DNA from: Lamellibrachia satsuma
Lineage: Eukaryota; Annelida; Polychaeta; Sabellida; Siboglinidae
DNA: 64,000 bases
Direction of reading: 5' to 3'
NCBI GenBank assembly: GCA_033239005.1
Contig: BSQZ01000034.1
Coordinates: 5,032,001 to 5,096,000 of the forward strand
Part shown: in pieces, positions 50,827-63,819 of the stretch
Position numbering within the stretch: position 1 is the stretch's first letter
Layout of the letters: each line of letters opens with the position of its first letter
The notes under the pieces: model-generated
What the model was told of the DNA's origin: nothing
The model's input: only the letters and a program-made list of their open reading frames with translations
The model's database searches: none
Made by a program: the position numbers and the translations under genes

Positions 50827-51190
50827 AGTTGACTTATTGTCTGACAACTAGATATAACTAGTAATGAATATAATTATACGATAACCATTCATTTGGATTG
50901 TCTTAAGCTTCGTTTACACGAAGTAACGTATCCCCGCGAAAATATCATATTTACCTAAGGATACAATATCACCGCACGTGAAATGATTGTCTAATTACTA
51001 CTAATCGTTATTGTGCGTGATTGTTCATCGTATTAAAATTTGACGAAAATAATTGTGTTCCTGTTTGTTGTTGCTCATAGAGTTTACACACACGTCGACG
51101 CATACACGAACAACAACAACAATAACAAGAGGGACAAGAAAAGAAGATGAAGAAAAAAGTAGCAAACATGTCATAATAATTCACGCTTAT

Positions 51191-51231
51191 GACGTCACTC
51201 GACTCTTGGATGTTTTATCGAGTGACGTCAC
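51191..51231. promoter_or_regulatory. Perfect inverted repeat with two CRE sites
   Basis: TGACGTCACTCGA (51191-51203) and TCGAGTGACGTCA (51219-51231) are exact reverse complements around a 15-base loop. Each arm contains the full cAMP-response element TGACGTCA; a third TGACGTCA is at 51476-51483. It could be an ATF/CREB-bound regulatory site, or the end structure of a small mobile element. Confidence 0.5.
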
Positions 51232-51564
51232 CTTGGTGCTTGTCTCACAAACGCCGCACGAGTGGCGCCACTCACCATTCCATCAATGCCACAATTTACA
51301 TTTGATGTGCATATTTCTCATATCTTTATTTAATTTGATTTTGATAAACTCATAATTTATCTTTATAAATCTCTCAGTTTCAACAGGATACATTTGATAG
51401 TATCGCTTTAAAATGGGAGCAAAACAGGTTACGTTTTTGTTTGAAACTATTTTATAATCAAATGCACAGTTATAATGACGTCAACAACAATCGCGTTATT
51501 TTAAAGGGCTGCGTTTTCGCGACAGAACTCAGTAATATTTTGTTTGCAAAAGGCGATGTTTGTG

Positions 51565-51632
51565 TTGAATGAATGTTTTCTATACTCAGTAAATAGACAA
51601 AAAACTTAGTTGTAAATTTTACTTTCCTTTTT

Positions 51633-51685
<53 letters not shown>

Positions 51686-51710
51686 AACATTCATAATTCA
51701 TACAACACAA
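51565..51710. repeat. Foldback around (TA)n
   Basis: GTTGAATGAATGTTTTCTATA (51565-51585) recurs inverted as TATAGAAAACATTCATAATTC (51679 on). Between them lies 50 bp of AT-rich sequence and a (TA)n run at 51636-51682. Confidence 0.7.
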
Positions 51711-51905
51711 GTAAAGTCATTGAGCTACAAATTTCCACCCATGTACCAAATATTTATTCAATAATTATATAACATATTTTTGTATTTTTTTGCACAATCT
51801 GATATTTTGCTCATACCTAAATGAACTTGTGGTTTACGTTTCATTAATGGGCCATTCCCTATAAATGGGGGACGGGGTTCATGGCCCGCGTACTAGTTTT
51901 GTGTA

Positions 51906-52115
51906 ATGTCGGTCGCAGGCGAAATACGACGACAATTGCGTCATGCAGCGCCGTGTGGTGAACTGTTACGTAACTGCTATTGTTTTAAATCGCGCAACCG
52001 TTCACGGCACCGTTTTGTAACACAGTCCGTCCTCATGGAAATTAACACCTTCTTGGAAAACAATTGTCAACATGACGCTAAAGAGTTGTTAGAAAAATAC
52101 AAAACTTTCATATAA
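51906..52115 (+). CDS. Small hypothetical ORF with upstream TATA
   Basis: A 69-codon frame (MSVAGEIRRQLRHAAPCGEL... ending EKYKTFI) starts 41 bp after TATAAATGGGGGACGGGG (51859-51876). A similar AGATAAATGGGGGTAATGGCCCG occurs again at 52123-52145. I do not recognise the product. It could be the 5' end of a decayed gene or mobile element. Confidence 0.25.
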   Translation: MSVAGEIRRQLRHAAPCGELLRNCYCFKSRNRSRHRFVTQSVLMEINTFLENNCQHDAKELLEKYKTFI

Positions 52116-52639
52116 TTATTGGAGATAAATGGGGGTAATGGCCCGAGTTTTATTTGTTAGTGTCGGTAACATGCAAAATATGACCACCTGAAAAGATTCG
52201 CGTGATTATGTTTACGTGCGCCGAAATAAATCATTAATTCTAAAAAAAAATTGATGTTCTTGACGTTGTCATGTCTACATCAATGTTCCGACTCTTTACT
52301 CTAAAGTACAAAATTACGTGTCGTACTTCCGTCGACAGTCTCACACGATTTCATCGTTACATTGATGCTATGGCGTACCCTCGAGGCGCCACTCGTTATT
52401 TCGGGAATCTTCTGTTGATTTTCATGTAGTCTTAATACGAAGGCCGATCAAGTATGCCTCGTGGGTTGCAATTGTCTATTTGGGTAAATGTAATGTCATC
52501 GTGGAGCTGCAACGCTTACAACATTTGAATGACTGGTTGTTAATAAATGTAGGTATGTCAACGCATTGGAATGCAAATATAAACGTTTCAAGCGATACAA
52601 ATGGAAATGTCATTTTCCAGGATGTCATGCAAATGTTTC

Positions 52640-52990
52640 AATTTACGAAAGTGCAAACTTGTTTGGCAAGGGTAGTTGCCCGACTTCCTCGTTTCTCTCA
52701 CTGAGTACCACTTCTTAAATCATTGCATTGGCTCCCTGTCCGATATCGTATTATATTAAGATCTGTTCAACTACATACCAAGCATTTACATCCAAGCAAC
52801 CTGCATATTTAGATTCACTGATCTACATTTTGTTCCCAGTGTTAACGCTAATGTCGGAACTAGAGCCTTTTCGGTTGCTGCACCGATTCTGTGGAACTCA
52901 CTCCCTGCCAGTGTTAAGTACATAGGAAATATAACAACATTTCGCCGTAAACTAAAAACCCACCTGTTTAAACTTGCTTATCCTCCATAG
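52640..52990 (+). pseudogene. L2-type LINE RT C-terminal fragment
   Basis: The plus strand across frames reads KVQTCLARVVARLPRFSH, PLLKSLHWLPVRYRII, SKQPAYLDSLI, RAFSVAAPILWNSLPASVK and FRRKLKTHLFKLAYPP. These are the well-known C-terminal blocks of a widespread animal L2/Rex-like LINE. Frameshifts separate them. Confidence 0.82.
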
Positions 52991-53159
52991 TTCCCTAGCG
53001 TTGGGTCTCCCGAGGATTTAGTTTGTAAGTATTTTATATATTAGTATTAATGTTTTATTATATGTCAGCTTTAACATTTATTGCATAACGTGTATCCCAA
53101 TGTTCAGTAACGTCCCAAAGGAAAATATTATGGCGTGCCTAGACACAATTATCAACATA

Positions 53160-55430
53160 AGTGAAAGTTTATTCAAGTGAAAGTTTATTCAACAACAACA
53201 ACAACATAATACAGGTGCATAGTATGGTGTGCTGCTGCTGCTGAAGGGATATAGCTGAAGTCATACGACTTATAAGGTGCTATGCCCTTCTCAAACAAAA
53301 TAAATGCAATATAAGTAAAACATTAAATACAAAATAGCATTCACAATTCACTTATAAATTTATTACTGTGGTGCTTGAGCTAATTATAAATTAACTAATT
53401 GACATAACTTTCAATTATAAGTTTATAAATATGCTGTAAGTAATGACAACTTGAATGTTTTTTTAAATTGTTTTAAACTTGGTAGCTGAGTTATTTCATT
53501 TGCTAAGCTGTTCCACGTATTTATACCTTTGACAGTGAGTGACAATAGTCTGAGGGTTGTGTTTGTTTTTTTAACATAAAACAGTTTGCTTTGTCTGGTA
53601 CCATACATGTGTATAGCTTCGGTTGGGTTAAAGAATGCTTGAACCCGACCATTTAAAGAATGATTATTTGCTTTATAGAGTATAATCATAGACTTGTATG
53701 TAACTAAATCATGAAGTTTACGTATTTTTGAGCTGTGGAAAAATACAGATGTATGATCATGGTAATTAAGATTATGAATAATCCGTATAGCTTTCTTCTG
53801 TAACAGAAATAGTTTCTTGAGTCTCGACTGATACGTACTTCCCCATATCTCACAGCAATATGACATATGTGGTTCAACAAGTGATTGATATAATATGTGT
53901 AACGCTTGACAATCAAGAACATGCATAGTTTTATACAAAACTGCTATTCTTTTTGATACTTTTGTTTCAACCATTTTTATATGTTCTCTCCATGTTAGGT
54001 TTTCATCAATAGTTACTCCAAGGAATTTTGTATTTGTTACCTGCTCAATGTTTATTCCATTCAAAACTATATGCACATCTGTTCTAGGTTGTTTTTTATT
54101 GTTAAACATTATAAAATTTGTTTTATTCACATTGAGCGATAATTTGTTTGCTCTGAACCATAGGCCTAGTTGTTTTAGTTCGTTGTTAACTACATTGGTT
54201 ACATCATCAATATTATTAGCCGAGTAAAAAATGTTAGTATCATCTGCAAATAGAATAATATGAAGTAGTTTGGAAACATCGCACATGTCATTTATGTACA
54301 AGATAAACAGTAATGGGCCAAGGGTGGATCCTTGCGGGACTCCACACTTGATTTCCTTGAATTCTGAGTTACTATTATTGTAGCATACATATTGTCTACG
54401 GTTGGATAAATAACTTTTTATCCATTCCAGAGCTAAACCCCTTACTCCATAGCATTGCAATTTACTTAGCAATATGTTGTGGTCAACGGTGTCGAAAGCT
54501 TTTCTTAGATCGATAAAGACACCAATCGTAGTTTGGGATTTATCCATTGCAGTAGTAACCTTTTCGACAAATTCAGTTAGAGCTAGTGAGGTCGAATGAT
54601 TATTTCTGAAGCCATACTGCCCGTCTGACAGTATGTGTTGTGCTTCAATGAAAGATGTTAGCCTTTTGTTAAATATTTTTTCAAGTATTTTTGAAAATTG
54701 GGATAAAAGAGATATAGGTCTATAATTAGAAAATTGAAAACGATCACCTGACTTAAATACAGGAATGATTTTTGCCAATTTCATATCATTCGGAAATGAT
54801 CCGCAGATCAATGATCTGTTAAAAATGTGGGTTAGCGGTTGTACAATTTGCTTTATTATATGCTTAACTGTTTTCATGCTGATCTCATCGTGTCCGTAGG
54901 AAGGTTTACTTTTGCACCCAGACACAATGTCAAGTACTTCTTGCTCAGTAACTGGGTGTATATACATTGACTGTGATACATTACTTTTTACGAAGTCAGT
55001 AGGCTTTGTTCCCGGGCAGGGTTCTATAAGGCTTGATAAATGTGTACCTATGTCAACAAAGAATTTGTTGAAATGGTTAGCTATTTATTTACTTTCTAAT
55101 ACAACTCGTTTTTCACCAACTTGAAATTCGTTGGAATATTTTGTTTCAGATTTTCTTTTACCTATTATGTTGTTAAGAATTTTCCAAGTCTCTCTTGTAT
55201 TAGTTTTACAATCTTCAAGCTTTTTCCTGTAATAGTTTTTCTTTTCTAGACGTAACAGTTTTGTTAACTTGTTTTTGTACTTTTTGTACCGACTTTCTGT
55301 TAATTCTGACCTATCTTTTAGAAACGCTAAGTACAGTATCTATTTCGTGTTCATAACAGTGTTCGTTGTAATCAAGCGGTTTATCATATGTAAGTGTTAA
55401 CCCGCCGTTTTGTTGAGTATCTGACACCAT
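53160..55430 (-). mobile_element. 5'-truncated non-LTR retrotransposon
   Basis: Minus-strand element whose 3' end is near 53160. It has a 17-bp direct repeat (TGAATAAACTTTCACT, twice, 53161-53195), a short (TTG)n and AATAAA. The RT frame is 53423-54967. Upstream coding continues to about 55330 (FQVGEKRVVLESK, stop, IANHFNKFFVDIGTHL) with one in-frame TAA near 55090. The endonuclease is absent, so the copy is 5'-truncated or internally deleted. Confidence 0.75.
53423..54967 (-). CDS. Non-LTR reverse transcriptase, 514-codon open frame
   Basis: All RT blocks are in order: GHDEISMKTVK (start), FPNDMKLAKIIPVFKSGD, NYRPISLLSQFSKILEK, GFRNNHST, VFIDLRKAFDTVDH (motif A Asp), CGVPQGSTLGPLLFILYIND (motif B), IILFADDTNIFY (motif C Asp pair), LSLNVNKTNFI, TKFLGVTIDENLTWREHI, and a C-terminal WNSLANEITQLPSLKQFKK tail. 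This fits the Jockey/CR1/L2 superfamily. The frame has no internal stop and the catalytic Asp residues are present, so it is a young or selected copy. The open frame begins downstream of a stop near 55090. It is the most intact mobile-element gene in the window. Confidence 0.88.
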   Translation of the reverse strand: MYIHPVTEQEVLDIVSGCKSKPSYGHDEISMKTVKHIIKQIVQPLTHIFNRSLICGSFPNDMKLAKIIPVFKSGDRFQFSNYRPISLLSQFSKILEKIFNKRLTSFIEAQHILSDGQYGFRNNHSTSLALTEFVEKVTTAMDKSQTTIGVFIDLRKAFDTVDHNILLSKLQCYGVRGLALEWIKSYLSNRRQYVCYNNSNSEFKEIKCGVPQGSTLGPLLFILYINDMCDVSKLLHIILFADDTNIFYSANNIDDVTNVVNNELKQLGLWFRANKLSLNVNKTNFIMFNNKKQPRTDVHIVLNGINIEQVTNTKFLGVTIDENLTWREHIKMVETKVSKRIAVLYKTMHVLDCQALHILYQSLVEPHMSYCCEIWGSTYQSRLKKLFLLQKKAIRIIHNLNYHDHTSVFFHSSKIRKLHDLVTYKSMIILYKANNHSLNGRVQAFFNPTEAIHMYGTRQSKLFYVKKTNTTLRLLSLTVKGINTWNSLANEITQLPSLKQFKKTFKLSLLTAYL

Positions 55431-55488
55431 AGTTAAATGAAGAGATCACAACAAGATTTAGCAAGATATTGAACATGTACTTAGTTAT

Positions 55489-55938
55489 CTAATAACGGTT
55501 TGCCACATCGTGCCGCTCCCTTACCACCAGTTTGTCAAATGTCAAATACGCGATTTTCCCCTCTTCCCGGGCCTTCATCATTTTGGGCAACAGTTCTTTC
55601 CGCCTCGCCATGACCCGCTGTGAGTAGTCTTCGTTCACGTAGATGCCTCGAGGCCGATTCTTCTTCCCCGCCTGTAGCACCAGCTCGCGGTCCTTGTACG
55701 ATTTGAACTTGACGACGATGGTCCTGGCTCTCGTCCCCGTGCCGCCAGTTCGGTGCGCGCGCTCGATGTTGATGGCGTGCACTTGTGCTTCGGGAAGTTC
55801 TAGGGCTGTTGTCATTGCCCTACGTACGTTCTTCTCCGTCTGCTCCCACGTCTCGCCGTCGACTTCAGAAACGCCGTCAAACCGCTGCATAGCTCTAACA
55901 GTCTCATTAGTATCATAAGCATTCACATACAGCAACAT
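55489..55938 (-). CDS. L1-type ORF1 (transposase-22-like) fragment
   Basis: A 149-codon minus-strand frame with DGETWEQTEKNVRRAM, INIERAHRTGGTG, RTIVVKFKSYKDRELVLQAG, RPRGIYVNEDYSQRVM and RRKELLPKMMKAREEGKIAY. This order (RRM-like core with IERAHR, VKF-YKDRE, then IYVNEDFS) is that of L1-type ORF1 RNA-binding proteins. The N-terminal coiled coil is missing. It is clearly more GC-rich than the RT 500 bp downstream, so it may come from a different element. Confidence 0.7.
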   Translation of the reverse strand: MLLYVNAYDTNETVRAMQRFDGVSEVDGETWEQTEKNVRRAMTTALELPEAQVHAINIERAHRTGGTGTRARTIVVKFKSYKDRELVLQAGKKNRPRGIYVNEDYSQRVMARRKELLPKMMKAREEGKIAYLTFDKLVVRERHDVANRY

Positions 55939-56518
55939 GATGACTGTAAGTCTTTCAATTATATTAATTTGTATTATTTAACTAAATAAAGAACACCGTC
56001 CTCGCACAATGCAGGGAAGTACAACGTGTTAAAAGGTTACATGTTACTAATAACAGTTAATTAAAAGATGGCCACACAACATAGGCCGTAACTTAGCGAT
56101 TACCTTTCGCTAAAAGAATAATGGCGAATCAACATTAAAAAGGATTTTCCCAAAAAATAGCAAAGGTCATACGTAATATTGTGTTGCTTGGCTGATGTGA
56201 TAATAATATAACAAACGCATAATATTCGCGACCATTATAACACAACAACAACGTAATGTATTACAACAACGACAAAGTAATGCATTACAATAATGTAATA
56301 TGTTACAACGACATGGTGTATTAGAACAACGTTATATATTACACGACAACAACGTAATGTTTTACAACAAAGACACTCAACTATGCTCGAACCAAAAAAA
56401 CTGTCGACACAAAGCATACAAGGATCTCATTAAACATATTTATGGGGTCAATAATATATGTGCATATATAGTATTTTATCGACGCACGAACCAACTTTAG
56501 TTCCTAGCGTTATTGACA
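55939..56518. other. No gene; ACAACGTAATGTATTAC-type repeats
   Basis: 56230-56370 contains irregular repeats of CAACAACGTAATGTATTACA. Otherwise AT-rich without recognisable coding. Confidence 0.55.
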
Positions 56519-56547
56519 TTTCGTCCACAGGCCGTGGACATCTTCAG
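56519..56547 (-). ncRNA. Hammerhead-ribozyme-like motif
   Basis: On the minus strand: CTGAAGA (56547-56541), T, a stem GTCCAC (56539-56534), loop GGCCT, GTGGAC (56528-56523) and GAAA (56522-56519). CUGANGA-stem-GAAA is the hammerhead core found in Penelope-like retroelements. One extra base sits before the stem, and I could not assign stem III or the UH cleavage site with confidence. It may be the terminal piece of a Penelope-like element rather than an active ribozyme. Confidence 0.35.
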
Positions 56548-56777
56548 ATTGACTTCCTGACGAATAAATTAGCGGTCAACAGACTGTTGTACTAAAACCG
56601 TAGAAATCATTATAATATCACCACAATCAAACATATCCAAAGGCACCAAAGAGTTCTCATATGAGAAAGATAATAATAAAAATAGAATCAAGTGAATCAA
56701 TACCAGAAGATTAATGCAGACGTGTTAAGCCGTCAATCATTTATACAATTAATCAGACAACACAAAAACATACGACG

Positions 56778-56907
56778 AGAACACTGGACAAATACGTAGA
56801 GAACACTGGTCAAATACGTAGAGAACACTGGTCAAATACGTAGACAACACTGGACAAATATGTAGAGAATAGTGGACAAATACGTAGAGTACACTGGACA
56901 AATACGG
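56778..56907. repeat. 22-bp minisatellite, about six copies
   Basis: The unit AGAACACTGG(A/T)CAAATACG plus TAG is repeated six times with few changes. Confidence 0.92.
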
Positions 56908-58700
56908 AAGCCATTTATTTGTTCTTGCGTCATTATTGTAGTTTTGTATTTATTTATTAATAGAGTAATAAATGGTGGTATTTGGATTGATAATTAATTG
57001 TGATCGTGGAGGGATATGCACACAGGATTGTACTTCTAATGTCTTACATATTGTAGTGTAGTAATAACCTTAATTGTACAATAGTGTAGGCCACACTAAT
57101 ACGATATGTGACTATGAGTTAACCTCCAGGTAGCGATACTGTTTGGCCATCCTGATTTGTAAGGTGATGCCACTGCGGACTTGAAGTGTAACGATGAATA
57201 ATGACACGAAACTAATACAGATTACAGTACTTGTGTTGTAGTTTATGATTGTACAATAATTCGTGGACTCATAGAGGTTATCTTATATACCAAGCGCTGT
57301 GTCAGATGCTAAATGTATACACTGGTGTCAGAACGTCCGCGTCTTGGTTTTAACAAACCAGATTGCGAAGGCTTTAGTTAGGCGCCGAATATCCCGTGGA
57401 CGGAGAAAACGGCACGCTACACGGTCGTGTTTAGACAATATGATTTTCTGCGAATCAGCACATACATACATCCTGACAAACTTCGGGTTCTCTGTTTGAC
57501 GTTGATTATAAATTTTACCTGTTTTACAAATTATCGAGTTTAACAAAAGAAACATTGTGCCATGGGTGACGGCGACTGCAAACCATGTGCTTTTCCTTTT
57601 TTGCAAGTTCCCACTTATCTATGTTGTATACATTTACGCTAGTTTTTCTTCCGACAGCGCAGCCATTAAATTCGGCTGTCAGTGTCAATGTAAACAAGCG
57701 GGTTACGCCGGCAGCTCATTCAACTGTTACAATTGGGTTTGCTGGTTTCTTGGAAATTGATTGTTGTCTATAAATGTTCTGCTGTCTTCATGGATGTTCC
57801 AGGGTCATAATTTCTAATTCAAGCCAGTCTAGTTCGACAATTTCAACTGTTGTAGATAATTACCTACAAACATGTCGGACAGCTACTTGAACAATGCGTG
57901 GTCAGACAAGAATATACAAGCTGAGTGCCATATTGGACATTGTCAATTCCGAAGGAATGTCTATCTGACAGTCAGGGGATACGTAGTTGCCTAGGAAATG
58001 GCTAGCGTAATGGTATACATTAAATATCATATGTATAGCATGTATTCCGAGATATACATTGTTAGTAGGCACATGAAAGTCAAGTGGAACTGTTTTTACT
58101 GGCAAGTTGACACCGCGACTATTCCAATCATGTTGGACACTGCATGGATTCAGGCAAGACTAGACCAGCGGTGTGCCATAGGAGACATAGCAGTCGACGA
58201 AAGGACAATATATGACGGTCTAATAGTTGATGGATATGAGATTGGGCATGCCATGGATTCCCAAATAAATCCCATTATTATCCGGTCCATAAGTTTAATG
58301 TGGGAAATACAGAGCACGAAATGTGAATTTGTTACGGTCGTACCGACAGTGTGACAACACAAAGTGACTAAGTTAATGTACCCTCTACCCCAAATAAACA
58401 TCATGGTGACATAAAGGGGGGAGGTAGAACAATGTTCACCCTCCACCAGTGTGCAGATCAGTAGCACAAAATGTCCAACTAAACCGAAGGACAATACCTC
58501 TTCGGCCACTCCGACCACGGTTTCGACTAGCAGATGAACACTGGCAAACAGGTCGCGAGACGTGTGTGTGGTGACCTCGGTCGAGTATTAGACTGCATTG
58601 ACGACTGGTCATAACCAATGTATGAACGATTTGTTGATGTGGTACATTGGTCAGAACGGTTATTTTTTATTCGACCAGTAGCACGGACTTGTATATACCT
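56908..58700. other. Intergenic, no supported gene
   Basis: 57262-57320 matches positions 1-60. A 118-codon plus frame (57998-58354; MASVMVYIKYHMYSMYSEIY...) has no domain I recognise and no clear promoter. I regard it as unproven. Confidence 0.5.
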
Positions 58701-60145
58701 GCAGACTGATGAGGTTAAGACATGGTGTAGTGCGCTTTGAACGTCACCACGACGGCGCAAACATGTTTCGTGCCGATCGTGAGATGACGAAGAAAACTGT
58801 CGCCAAACTGACGATCCTCGGTGCCGCAGGACGCGTTATCTGTAATGCGACCGAACTGAAAACGCGGGTCATCGAACACTTCAGTCGCCTGTTCACCGAC
58901 CCAACCGTGAAAGAGTTGTCAGCATTCGTTGGAAAACCGTAACGAATTGTAGACCTTACTACCGCGGACGAGGTCAAGAGAGCGATCGATAAACTGAAAA
59001 GGGCATGACGACCTACCGGCCGAACTCTTGAAGTATTCAGCCTGCCTGCTAGCACAACGAATCGCGCGACCTAAGCAAAGGTGTGCTCATATTTCTACAG
59101 AATCCGGGCAAACCGATAAGTCCACCGACGAGTGTACGTCCGATTGTTTTACTATAAGCACTCCGAAAGACACTGTCACTCATCGTTCTGTCGAGAATCG
59201 CGCCGAAAGTTGACCTGTAGCCGTAGCAATCCGGATTCCGACGCGGACGTAGCACAGCCGTTTGCTACGTGCGAAAGCGCAGCGTCAGCGAGTGTCAAAG
59301 TTATCGATATCGACCTGAGTCGCGCCTTCGACAACATCCGTAGCTCCTAGACATACTGCAGACATTCCTCGGCGAGTCGGAACTGCGGATGAGCCGCTTC
59401 CTTCTCGCGGCCACTTCGCCCGAGTCCGGTGTTGTTCACAGTTTATCCGGCTTGAAGCGGCACTTCGCGACTTACGATTTCCCCTTCTGAAGCGTCCACC
59501 AGTCGACGCCAACCTACCGCTGGACGTTGAGTACGATGAAGACACTGATTTTATCAGATCGTCGTGTTCAATCCTGGACGAGATCGAGCGCATCGCACCA
59601 GCGTGCTTAGAGGAGTGGTCGTTGATGATCAACGCAACGAAAACCGAACGCAAGTTACGGTCGCTCCTCGGTGAAGTTGGTTAAGGAGAACACAGTTTTG
59701 TCTACTGCTGCGGCTATGGTTATACGCGCTGTTCGTTGTGCCCGTGTTGATATATAAGTATTATAACAACATTAGAACATGGGGCCTGAACGTCTGGACG
59801 CGTACCACCGTCGTAACCTTACGCCAAATCGTCGGCATCCATTTGCCACACCATATACCGAACGAGGCACTAGACTACCGTTGTCGATGCTGTCCCATCA
59901 GTGAAGCCCGATGGCGTGTGTTCGGGCACGAACTCCGTATGCCGCCCGTTGTTCCCGCTCAGCGAGCGATCGACAACTATTTCGTGGATTCAGGCGTCAC
60001 GTCATTCAGGGGTCCACCGTGGACGACACTGCCGACGGCGTTAAGCGCGGATTTGCGTTGCCCCGCCGACGTCGATACTCTGCGTGCACTCGAATGTGGA
60101 CAGCGGCGAGAGGTGGGGCAGGAACTTGAGAGTATTGCCTAGGAA
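58700..60145 (+). pseudogene. GC-rich LINE, decayed across many frameshifts
   Basis: Plus strand across frames: DREMTKKTVAKLTILGAAGR, FSRLFTDPTVKELSAFVGKP, TTADEVKRAIDKLKR, SASVKVIDIDLSRAFDNIR (motif A), a motif C-like LDVEYDEDTDFI (Ala lost), ILDEIERIAPACLEEWSLMI, and a C-terminal RRCCPISEARWRVFGHELRM block ending near 60142. Several segments between the RT motifs are deleted. GC content differs strongly from the surroundings, as expected for an inserted element. Confidence 0.72.
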
Positions 60146-60372
60146 TCGGCGGAAATGACGTTTTATTATTTATTTATTTATCGACTTTTTAGTAATTGTT
60201 TTAAACACATTTTTATGATAAGGACATTTAATTTATTTATATATTTTATTTATTTATATATTTGTTAATTAATTTGTCACCGTGGACAGCGTCGAGAGGT
60301 GTGGCGGGAACTTGAAAGTATTGCTTAGGAATCGGTGGAAATTACGTTTTTATTATTTACTTACTTATTTAT
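60085..60372. repeat. Tandem duplication of LINE 3' tail with (TTTA)n
   Basis: GTGGACAGCGGCGAGAGGTG...GGAATCGGCGGAAATGACG (60096-60160) recurs as GTGGACAGCGTCGAGAGGTG...GGAATCGGTGGAAATTACG (60282-60345). Both copies are followed by TTATTATTTA-type repeats. Confidence 0.85.
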
Positions 60373-60374
60373 CG

Positions 60375-60375
<1 letters not shown>

Positions 60376-60413
<38 letters not shown>

Positions 60414-60415
60414 CA

Positions 60416-60452
<37 letters not shown>
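60376..60452. repeat. (AT)n(CA)n microsatellite
   Basis: AT run 60376-60409, then CA run 60411-60452 with one TA interruption. Confidence 0.93.
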
Positions 60453-60454
<2 letters not shown>

Positions 60455-60810
60455 CTTTGACGGGTCCCATAATTTGTACACAACACATTTTAATAAGATG
60501 TGTGTGCATGTTTGCATGTAGGTACGTATACGTACATACAATTGCATTTGCAGTTGACTGAATTGCATTCAAATTATTTTTTTATTAAAATAAACAATAA
60601 AGCATAATTATTATTACCTTTAATTATTCCTCTCTCATACTCTGGAGGGTCTTCACTCGGTCCTGATCCTCTTTTGACAGACGCCTTGTGCCAGGGCTCA
60701 CATTTTTTCACGTCTCCTTCCATGACCACCACTAACCAACATGGACATTTTTTTTTCACATATATAAAATTCCCCAACACTGATATTTTTATAATCTTCA
60801 TATTTCACAC

Positions 60811-60898
<88 letters not shown>

Positions 60899-61250
60899 TT
60901 TCCGCAATTAGTTAGCGTTACGCATTTGCGTGAACTCCTATGTTAGCTTTTTTTTAGATGCGTAATTTACTAAGACAATCATCTTGGCGTTCTTAAGCTT
61001 AGCCGATCATGAACCCGGCACTGTACGCCAACAGCGTACGCATTATTGTTTTCATGCATGTCTAAGACTATTTTAAAAGAATAAACATAAAAGATTCATG
61101 TTGTTAAATTAACCACGTGTTCAAAAACACATACCTATATCTGAAGTATCCATTCGTCATATAACCTCAGCTCTCTAGAACATAGATTGCACGTATTTAC
61201 ACTAATTAGACGTAAACGACGCATTTAGATAATTTACGAAACAATTTAAC
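60453..61250. other. No gene; contains (TA)n
   Basis: A (TA)n run occupies 60815-60894 (about 40 units). The remainder shows no coding or structured feature. Confidence 0.55.
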
Positions 61251-61251
61251 A

Positions 61252-63815
<2,564 letters not shown>

Positions 63816-63819
63816 CAAA

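Noticed and set aside
57998..58354. 118-codon plus-strand frame as a gene
   Set aside because: No recognisable domain, no promoter or splice support and no paralogue in the window; left as unproven.
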